Part shown: in pieces, positions 57,342-64,000 of the stretch | Position numbering within the stretch: the first letter of the stretch is position 1 | How the letters are laid out: each line of letters starts with the position of its first letter | Origin: Pseudarcicella hirudinis | GTDB taxonomy: Bacteria; Bacteroidota; Bacteroidia; Cytophagales; Spirosomataceae | Length of the DNA: 64,000 nucleotides | Direction of reading: 5' to 3' | Assembly: GCF_900115665.1 (NCBI RefSeq) | Contig: NZ_FOXH01000006.1 | Span: forward strand, 124,001 to 188,000 | Translations under genes and position numbers: made by a program | Notes under the pieces: generated by a model | The model's database searches: none | Told to the model about the DNA's origin: nothing | Seen by the model: the letters and a program-made list of their open reading frames with translations, nothing else

Positions 57342-58532
57342 ATGCAAAATCAATTATTCCCGGCAGAAATTATAGAAAATACTACAGAAGCATATCTGCC
57401 AAAGGTGACAGTAAAAAGCCAGTTTATCTATATTTCTGTTATGCTGGCCCTTTTAGTGGTTTTTATTGCCCTGCCATTTATTAAGGTCGATATTTCTGTA
57501 CAGAGTGGTGGTGTAATCCGGACTATGGCCGAAAAAAATGAGATAAAACCACTTGTATCAGGAACGGTTTCTGAGGTTCAGGTAAAAGAAAATCAAACCG
57601 TAAAAGAAGGCCAGAGTATGTATAAACTCAAAACGGAGATTCTGGATAGCAAGATCAGACTGAGTGAGTTTCAGATACTGGAAAAACAAAACCTGATACA
57701 TGACCTTGAGTTGCTGGCAAAGTCTGATTCCGGCTCTGTATTCAAAGTTCAGGGTTTAACCTCTTCTCTGTACGGGCAGCAATATAATCAGTTCAGATTC
57801 CAGTTGATGGAAAACCTCCAGCAGCAAAGAAAAATAAAGAAAGAGCTTGATGTGGACAGAAAGTTATACGAACAGAAGGTTATTGCAATGAGGGAATTTG
57901 ATGAAAAAGAATACGCTTTCAATCACCTTGTATCTGAATACCATTCGTCGATAGAGCGGCAGCTTGCTCAGTGGCAGGGAGACCTTAACAGTCATAAAAT
58001 GGCTTTGCCGGAGCTATTGGCGCAGAAAAACCAATTGTTACAGGAAAAAGAACTTTATACCATTAAAGCGCCTGTTTCCGGAACGGTACAACAGCTTGCC
58101 GGAAAATACGCCGGATCGTATCTGCAGGCCGGAGAATTGCTGGGTATTATTTCTCCTGATTCAAATCTGGTTGTTGAATGTTATGTAAAACCAAATGACA
58201 TCGGATTTTTGAAGAAAGGAATGAATGTGAAATTACAGGTTGATGCCTTTAACTATAACGAATGGGGGCTTGCAAAAGGTCTTATCACGGATGTTGCGAA
58301 TGATTTTGTGGTAATAAACAACCAACCCATTTTTAAAGTAAAATGCCTGCTTGAGACAAAGGAACTGAAACTGAAAAGCGGGTATTCCGGAAAAATTAAA
58401 AAAGGTATGACAATCCGGGCAAGGTTCGTCGTGACAGAAAGAACCTTGTATCAGTTATTGTTTGATAAAGTTGATGATTGGGTAAATCCCAAGCTTACAG
58501 AAGTAGCAGACAATACCAAATACGTTCAATAG
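57342..58532 (+). CDS. HlyD-family secretion adaptor (membrane-fusion protein)
   Basis: A 396-residue adaptor. One membrane segment (about 27-47; FIYISVMLALLVVFIALPFI) is followed by a biotinyl-lipoyl-like half motif (VSGTVSEVQVKENQTVKEGQ), long coiled-coil helices (about 95-215) and the second lipoyl half (LYTIKAPVSGTVQQLAG). A beta-barrel end follows (VVECYVKPNDIGFLKKGMNV). It should link the C39 ABC exporter to an outer-membrane channel such as TolC. It is 28 bp before the exporter gene. The first 45 residues resemble the short ORF at 56143. Confidence 0.94.
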   Translation: MQNQLFPAEIIENTTEAYLPKVTVKSQFIYISVMLALLVVFIALPFIKVDISVQSGGVIRTMAEKNEIKPLVSGTVSEVQVKENQTVKEGQSMYKLKTEILDSKIRLSEFQILEKQNLIHDLELLAKSDSGSVFKVQGLTSSLYGQQYNQFRFQLMENLQQQRKIKKELDVDRKLYEQKVIAMREFDEKEYAFNHLVSEYHSSIERQLAQWQGDLNSHKMALPELLAQKNQLLQEKELYTIKAPVSGTVQQLAGKYAGSYLQAGELLGIISPDSNLVVECYVKPNDIGFLKKGMNVKLQVDAFNYNEWGLAKGLITDVANDFVVINNQPIFKVKCLLETKELKLKSGYSGKIKKGMTIRARFVVTERTLYQLLFDKVDDWVNPKLTEVADNTKYVQ

Positions 58533-58560
58533 AAATTTCCCTTCTAAACCCTTAAAACAA

Positions 58561-60753
58561 ATGAAACGAGGCATTAAAATAAAACAACACGATATAACTG
58601 ACTGCGGAGCAGCCTGTCTGGCTTCAGTTTCAGTACACTATGGATTAAACCTCCCGATTTCAAGGATTCGCCAATATGCCAGTACCGATAAAAAAGGGAC
58701 AAATGTATTGGGAATGATAGAAGCGGCTGAAAAACTCGGATATCAGGCAAAAGGAGTCAGAGGTACCTTTGAAAGTCTTGAAAAAATCCCGAAGCCGGCA
58801 ATTGCCCATATTATTGTCAAAGAAGTACTACATCATTTTGTGGTAATTTATGATGTAACAGACAAATATGTTGTGGTAATGGATCCGGGAGACGGCTGTA
58901 TCCATAAGAAAACGCATGAGGAGTTTAAAAAGGAGTGGACGGGCGTATTGATTTTGTTACTGCCTGACGAACAGATGTTTAAGAAAGGGGACGAGAAAGT
59001 TTCTGTATTGAGAAGGTTCTGGTTTCTGATCAACCCGCATAAAACAATCATGGTCCAGGCACTTTTCGGTGCGGCACTTTATACTATTCTCGGACTTTCA
59101 ACGTCAATCTATATCCAAAAAATTACGGATCATGTTTTGATAGAAGGAAATAAAAATCTGCTGAATCTGTTAAGCGTTACCATGGTATTATTGCTGTTGT
59201 TCCAGCTTTTTATAGGTTCACTGAAAACCATATTTGCGCTTAAGACCGGTCAGAAGATTGATGCCCAGCTGATTTTAGGCTATTATAAGCATTTGATGAA
59301 ATTACCTCAGCAGTTTTTCGATACCATGCGTGTCGGGGAAATTATCTCAAGGGTAAACGATGCGGTGAAAATCCGGATATTTATCAATGATGTGGCGCTG
59401 AATCTGGTAGTGAATTTATTTGTAATCATCTTCTCATTCGGACTGATGTTTACCTACTATTGGAAACTGGCATTGATGATGCTTTCCGTTATTCCGATGT
59501 ATGGTATTGTTTATTATATTGCCAACCGGATTAACCGAAAACAACAGCGGAAATTAATGGAGAACTCTGCTGATCTGGAAACCCAGCTGGTTGAATCACT
59601 GACAAATGCTGCGACGATCAAACGTTTCGGGGTTGAACCTTATGCCAATCTTAAAACTGAAACCAGATTTGTTTCTTTACTGAAAACAATTTATACTGCC
59701 AGTATCAATGGTCTGTACACAAATAATGCTACAGATGCCATTTCTAAGCTGCTGACTATTATCTTGTTGTGGGTAGGTTCTGCCCTGGTTATTGATAATG
59801 AACTGACTCCGGGAGAACTTTTATCTTTTTATTCCTTAATCGGATATTTTACGGGTCCGGCAAGCAGCCTTATTTCTATGAATAAAACCGTTCAGGATGC
59901 CTTGATCGCAGCAGACAGGTTGTTTGAAATCATGGATCTGGAGCGCGAAGAAGTGGAAAACAAATTCGTAATTGAGAAAGATATGGTAGATGATATCCAT
60001 TTCAAAAACGTCTCTTTCAGATATGGTTCTAGGGTAAGTGTTTTTAGTGATTTAACCCTCGATTTACCAAAAGGAAAAATAACAGCTGTAGTAGGGGAGA
60101 GTGGTTCCGGAAAATCAACACTGATGTCTCTGCTTCAGAATTTATACAAGTTACAATCCGGTACAATACATATTGGTTCATTCGATATTAAGCACATCCA
60201 AAATGAAAGTCTGAGGAAAATTGTGAGTGTAGTGCCGCAGCAAACAGATCTTTTTGCAGGAAGTATTATCGAAAATATTGCCCTGGGTGAGCATGATCCT
60301 GATATGAAAAGAATCGTCGGAATTTGCCAGATGCTCGGAATTACTGAATTTGTTGAGAAAATTCCCGGAGGGTTTGGCGCTTATGTCGGAGAAAACGGAG
60401 CGAATTTATCAGGGGGACAAAAGCAAAGAATCGCTATTGCCAGAGCTTTGTACCGGAATCCGGAAATTCTGATCCTTGATGAAGCTACCGCTTCCCTGGA
60501 TTCCGTTTCTGAGCAATATGTACAAAGAACTATCCAGACCTTAAGACAGTTAAACAAAACAATCATTATCATTGCACATCGTTTAAGTACGATTCGTAAT
60601 GCGGATAAAATTGTAGTATTAAAAGACGGGAAATTGGTTGAAGAAGGAACCCACGAAGAACTGATCCGATATCCCGAAGGAAACTACAACAAACTGTGGA
60701 GACAACAGTTTGGTATGGAAGAAACAGCACAGCCTTATTCAATGGCTGCCTGA
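58561..60753 (+). CDS. C39-peptidase ABC exporter for GG-leader peptides
   Basis: A 730-residue protein. The C39 peptidase domain (about 1-140) has catalytic Cys in ITDCGAACLASVSVHYG (about residue 14), the His in LHHFVVIYDV and Asp in VVVMDPGDG. Six membrane helices follow (about 165-450). The ATPase domain (about 480-725) has Walker A VGESGSGKSTL, signature LSGGQKQR and Walker B ILILDEATASLDS. It cuts GG leaders and exports the core peptides, most likely those at 56486 and 56842. Its peptidase domain resembles that of the exporter at 1-381, which is incomplete here. Confidence 0.96.
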   Translation: MKRGIKIKQHDITDCGAACLASVSVHYGLNLPISRIRQYASTDKKGTNVLGMIEAAEKLGYQAKGVRGTFESLEKIPKPAIAHIIVKEVLHHFVVIYDVTDKYVVVMDPGDGCIHKKTHEEFKKEWTGVLILLLPDEQMFKKGDEKVSVLRRFWFLINPHKTIMVQALFGAALYTILGLSTSIYIQKITDHVLIEGNKNLLNLLSVTMVLLLLFQLFIGSLKTIFALKTGQKIDAQLILGYYKHLMKLPQQFFDTMRVGEIISRVNDAVKIRIFINDVALNLVVNLFVIIFSFGLMFTYYWKLALMMLSVIPMYGIVYYIANRINRKQQRKLMENSADLETQLVESLTNAATIKRFGVEPYANLKTETRFVSLLKTIYTASINGLYTNNATDAISKLLTIILLWVGSALVIDNELTPGELLSFYSLIGYFTGPASSLISMNKTVQDALIAADRLFEIMDLEREEVENKFVIEKDMVDDIHFKNVSFRYGSRVSVFSDLTLDLPKGKITAVVGESGSGKSTLMSLLQNLYKLQSGTIHIGSFDIKHIQNESLRKIVSVVPQQTDLFAGSIIENIALGEHDPDMKRIVGICQMLGITEFVEKIPGGFGAYVGENGANLSGGQKQRIAIARALYRNPEILILDEATASLDSVSEQYVQRTIQTLRQLNKTIIIIAHRLSTIRNADKIVVLKDGKLVEEGTHEELIRYPEGNYNKLWRQQFGMEETAQPYSMAA

Positions 60754-60792
60754 GTTTGATTGTATGAAATTTTTGAAAAATCCCGGACTAAT

Positions 60793-61656
60793 ATGCAGCT
60801 AGTAATTGAAAACCTTTCCAAGACTTACGCAAATGGCGTAAAGGCTCTTAACGGAATAAACTTATCGATAAATAAAGGACTATTTGGCCTTTTGGGACCT
60901 AACGGAGCAGGGAAATCATCTCTGATGCGAACCATTGCTACTTTGCAGGAACCGGATTCAGGGAGTATTTATCTCGGAAATATTGATGCGTTAAAACAAA
61001 AAGAGGAAATCAGAAAGGTTCTGGGCTATTTGCCTCAGGAGTTCGGGGTTTATCCTAAAATCGATGCGGAACTGATGCTGGATCATTTAGCAGTACTGAA
61101 AGGAATTGCCAACAGAAAAGAAAGAAAAGAGGTGGTGGAAGCGCTTCTTCATAAAACCAATCTTTGGGAGGTACGAAACAAAAATATCAGCGGTTATTCC
61201 GGAGGGATGAAACAACGTTTCGGGATTGCTCAGGCATTACTGGCAAACCCGAAGCTAATTATCGTTGATGAGCCGACAGCAGGATTGGATCCGGCAGAAA
61301 GGAATCGTTTTCTGAACTTGCTGAGCGAATTGGGAGAAGATACAATTGTAATCCTTTCAACGCATATTGTAGAAGATGTGAAGGAACTTTGCCAGGATAT
61401 GGCGATTATCAACCGGGGAACGGTTATGTATAAAGGGAGTCCGGATACTGCCATTGATACACTTTCCGGAAGAATCTGGAAAAAGAGAATAAGGAAAAAA
61501 GAACTTGATGATTACCGGAAATTATTCAGGGTAATCTCAGAAAGAATGATTGCCGGAGAGCCGGTCATTCATGTACTGGCAGATACCCCGCCTTCCGGTT
61601 TCAGCAATATTGAAGCTTCTTTGGAAGATGTTTATTTTTCAAGAATTCTTGCTTAG
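60793..61656 (+). CDS. ABC transporter ATP-binding protein
   Basis: A 287-residue ATPase from the ATG at 60793 (MQLVIENLSKTYANGVKALN); the TTG 33 bp earlier is less likely. Walker A is LLGPNGAGKSSLMRT, the signature ISGYSGGMKQRFGIAQALL and Walker B LIIVDEPTAGLDPAERNRF. The C-terminal part (about 205-287) is an ABC-2-type tail. It follows the C39 exporter by 39 bp and precedes a membrane protein with ABC-2-like permease segments. This could be immunity (self-protection) or a second transporter for the peptides. Which of these applies is unknown. Confidence 0.92.
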   Translation: MQLVIENLSKTYANGVKALNGINLSINKGLFGLLGPNGAGKSSLMRTIATLQEPDSGSIYLGNIDALKQKEEIRKVLGYLPQEFGVYPKIDAELMLDHLAVLKGIANRKERKEVVEALLHKTNLWEVRNKNISGYSGGMKQRFGIAQALLANPKLIIVDEPTAGLDPAERNRFLNLLSELGEDTIVILSTHIVEDVKELCQDMAIINRGTVMYKGSPDTAIDTLSGRIWKKRIRKKELDDYRKLFRVISERMIAGEPVIHVLADTPPSGFSNIEASLEDVYFSRILA

Positions 61657-61678
61657 TTTCCTAAATTCCTGATTAGCT

Positions 61679-64000
61679 ATGTGGTTTGAAATAATGAAAT
61701 TTGAGTTCCGATACAGAAAAAAACGCCCTGCCGTTTATCTGTATTTCCTCACAGCAGTGCTGGTGGGCTTTACACTCGTCACAACAGATGCGATTAAGTA
61801 TTTTGGAACAGGCGGACAAATTAAGGAAAATGCCAGTCTGGTTATTTTCAAGCTTGAAGCCATTCTGAGTTATATATTAGGCATATTTATTACTTCCGCT
61901 ATCATGGGTGTAGCGGTTATCCGTGATTTTGAACACCGGACAGAAGCCATTTTCTTTACTACACCTATTTCTAAATTTGATTACCTTTTTGGCAGATTTG
62001 CAGGTTCATTCATCATCCTGATTCTGATTCTCACAGGTATTCCCCTGGGATTAATGATCGGAGAGTTTATGCCCTGGAGAGAATCTGATCGTTTGCAGGC
62101 GTTTTCAATATTCCGGTATTGGTCACCGTATTTTAAAATAGTAATTCCCAATGGCTTTATTTTAGCCTCAGTATTTTTCGCATCAGGAGCATTAAGCCGA
62201 AAAATGCTGGTGATTTTTGTGCAGGGAATTGCCTTTTTTCTGCTGTATCAGATATCGAATACCTTGTTTGGGCAACTGGATAATAAAGAGCTGGCAGCAC
62301 TCCTGGATCCGCTTGGCATAAAAGCCATGAGTTATGAAACCCGGTATTGGTCGATTGTTCAACAAAATACCGGAAATGTAACCTATTCCGGATATTTTCT
62401 GAAAAACCGCCTGCTATGGACCGCTGTTTCAGTTGGGATTTTGATACTGACCTATTATACTTTCAAACTTTCGCAGGTTCTTAATCCTATTGTGAAAAAG
62501 AAAACAGGAACCGCAGGTAAGCATAAGGAATATGCAGATAACGGAATACCGGAGGTGCATCCGGTTTTTAACCGGATCTCGGGACTGAGGAGTTTACAGA
62601 CGATGACCTTTTTCTATTTCAGAATTATAATAAAAGACCTGCCGTTCAGAGCCTTGTGTATTTGCGGGCTGGCATGGTTTGTTTACAGTGCCACATCTGT
62701 GAAAGGCTGGTATGGAACCAGTATAATTCCCGGGACTTCTGTTATGATTAATGCTTCGGCGATTCTGACAGGTTTCTTTTCATACATCATCATGGTAATT
62801 TATTGCGGAGATCTTATCTGGAAAGAAAGAGATGTGAGAATCAACCTTATTAAAGATGCAACACCTTCATCTTCAGGAATAAGCCTTCTTGGGAAATACT
62901 TTGCTCTGGTTCTTGCTTTCTGTTCCTTATATGTCTCAGTAATATTTACAGGGGTCTTTTTGCAGGCAGTACAGGGGAATTATCAGTTTGAATGGATTTT
63001 ATATATTAAGTCACTCGGCTTTGGATTATTGAGTCTGATGCTTTGGATGTTACTTGGATTTTTTGTCCATACAATTGTCAATAATAAATTTGCGGGACAC
63101 GGTATTATGATAGCATTTTTTATCATTCTTACACTTTTTGAACTGATAGGGATTCATCATAAACTTCTTACCTTCGACTCGGCGTCTTTGACAGAATATT
63201 CGGAAATGAACGGATTCGGACATTCTGTGATTTCTTTCAGCTGGCTGAACCTTTACTGGCTGTCATTTGCATTGATTCTGTTCGGATTGGCAGCACTACT
63301 GGCAGTAAGGGGTTCGGAAGAATTATTAAGCCGGAGAATTAAGGTAGGGAATGACCAGTTGTCAAGACCTTTTATTGTTTTTTTCCTGGCGGCATTAATC
63401 TTATTTGTTTCGAGCGGATTCTATATTTATTACAATACAAATGTGCTGAATAAATATGAAAGCGGTGAACAGCAGAATGAAACTCAGGCAAATTTCGAGA
63501 AAAAACTGAAAGGTTTTGAGAAACTGAATCAACCGAAAATTACGAATGTAAAACTCAATGTTGAACTATATCCGAAAAGCCGTCAGTTTAGTGCGGAAGG
63601 TTTTTTTATCCTGAGGAATAAGAGTAAAAAGCCTATAGATCAGATACATATTCAGTGTTTTCCTTCAGATGATATGACGCCTGAATATATGAAACTAAGT
63701 CAGGCTTCAAAACTCGATAGCCGCTTCGTGAAGGATTTTCACTATTATATTTATCATTTAGCCCGGCCATTGTTACCGGATGACAGCCTGAAGTTTAGTT
63801 TCAGTCTGAAATATGATACAAAAGGATTCCGGAATGATAAAGGAGATATGAGGGTTGTTTATAACGGGACGTTCCTCGATCAGAATTATCTGCCGACTTT
63901 GGGATATAACGAAGAATATGAGCTCAGTACAGACGATGATCGTAAAAAATATGGATTGAAGCCTAAGGAAAGAATGATGGTTCGGGAAAATCCAATCGGG
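61679..64000 (+). CDS. ABC-2-type permease with extracytoplasmic peptidase-like tail, partial
   Basis: Read through from the ATG at 61679 to the window end, 774 codons with no stop, so the gene is cut. The first part has ABC-2-type membrane segments (about 20-230; VAVIRDFEHRTEAIFFTTPI). A second membrane block follows (about 310-580), then a soluble region beginning near residue 600 (KLNVELYPKSRQFSAEGFFI) that resembles the start of the M1 aminopeptidase-like domain found in permease/M1 fusions of Bacteroidota. With the ATPase just upstream it makes an ABC system, probably for self-immunity or for processing the exported peptides. The rest lies outside the window. Confidence 0.75.
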   Translation, partial: MWFEIMKFEFRYRKKRPAVYLYFLTAVLVGFTLVTTDAIKYFGTGGQIKENASLVIFKLEAILSYILGIFITSAIMGVAVIRDFEHRTEAIFFTTPISKFDYLFGRFAGSFIILILILTGIPLGLMIGEFMPWRESDRLQAFSIFRYWSPYFKIVIPNGFILASVFFASGALSRKMLVIFVQGIAFFLLYQISNTLFGQLDNKELAALLDPLGIKAMSYETRYWSIVQQNTGNVTYSGYFLKNRLLWTAVSVGILILTYYTFKLSQVLNPIVKKKTGTAGKHKEYADNGIPEVHPVFNRISGLRSLQTMTFFYFRIIIKDLPFRALCICGLAWFVYSATSVKGWYGTSIIPGTSVMINASAILTGFFSYIIMVIYCGDLIWKERDVRINLIKDATPSSSGISLLGKYFALVLAFCSLYVSVIFTGVFLQAVQGNYQFEWILYIKSLGFGLLSLMLWMLLGFFVHTIVNNKFAGHGIMIAFFIILTLFELIGIHHKLLTFDSASLTEYSEMNGFGHSVISFSWLNLYWLSFALILFGLAALLAVRGSEELLSRRIKVGNDQLSRPFIVFFLAALILFVSSGFYIYYNTNVLNKYESGEQQNETQANFEKKLKGFEKLNQPKITNVKLNVELYPKSRQFSAEGFFILRNKSKKPIDQIHIQCFPSDDMTPEYMKLSQASKLDSRFVKDFHYYIYHLARPLLPDDSLKFSFSLKYDTKGFRNDKGDMRVVYNGTFLDQNYLPTLGYNEEYELSTDDDRKKYGLKPKERMMVRENPIG

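Noticed and set aside
1-64000. Insertion sequences, integrases, tRNA or rRNA genes
   Set aside because: No transposase or integrase motifs and no tRNA-like clover-leaf or rRNA stretches were recognised on either strand by eye.

Overview
The window looks like part of a large plasmid or secondary replicon of an AT-rich member of the Bacteroidota, most likely a Cytophagales-type bacterium. The evidence is two SusC/SusD pairs with ECF sigma/FecR control, a GH92 alpha-mannosidase, a CRTAC-type FG-GAP/ASPIC lipoprotein, LytS/LytTR regulators, and the absence of Shine-Dalgarno sequences before most starts. The plasmid call rests on one block at about 27.4-32.2 kb: a Rep_3-type initiator, an array of 19 iterons, parB and parA, and two copies of a 25-bp palindrome that is a good centromere candidate. 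No transposase, tRNA, rRNA or CRISPR array was recognised.

Layout. (a) 1-4.8 kb, minus strand: a peptide natural-product (RiPP) locus with a LytTR regulator, LytS kinase, small Thr/Ser-rich peptide, lone receiver, two double-glycine precursors with Trp motifs, an FxsB-like radical SAM/SPASM maturase, and the start of a C39-peptidase ABC exporter that leaves the window. (b) 5.1-6.2 kb: FMN reductase and an NlpE-like lipoprotein. (c) 6.6-19.7 kb: first sigma/FecR/SusC/SusD unit with a very large FG-GAP/ASPIC lipoprotein and a secreted glycosidase. (d) 19.8-23.8 kb: PAS histidine kinase, receiver-Crp fusion regulator and D-lactate dehydrogenase. (e) 24.6-27.2 kb: GH65-like secreted glycosidase and OsmC. 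(f) 27.4-32.2 kb: replication and partition block. (g) 32.5-42.5 kb: second polysaccharide-utilisation unit with GH92. (h) 42.8-50.6 kb: SGNH-like protein, ECF sigma factor with a membrane/barrel partner, lipoproteins, a PepSY-like repeat protein, an ACP-like protein, and LysR plus a YeiH-type exporter. (i) 50.6-55.9 kb: TonB receptor, orphan histidine kinase, BtuF-like binding protein and a secreted protein of unknown function. (j) 56.0-64.0 kb, plus strand: a second peptide-export locus with three tiny precursors, HlyD, a C39 exporter, an ABC ATPase and an ABC/M1-type membrane protein that runs off the window.

The most striking item is the precursor at 56842-57021. It has a double-glycine leader followed by fifteen uninterrupted X-Pro dipeptides, and it sits just upstream of its presumed exporter next to a Cys-Phe-Cys lanthipeptide-like precursor. 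Other leads are the Trp-motif cyclophane-type RiPP locus with a motif repeated before three of its transcription units, stray iterons far from the origin, a plasmid protein ending in a textbook sliding-clamp-binding motif, and a promoter element repeated with identical internal spacing before hlyD and before a truncated hlyD-like ORF. All family assignments come from reading translated sequence by eye; no database search was run.
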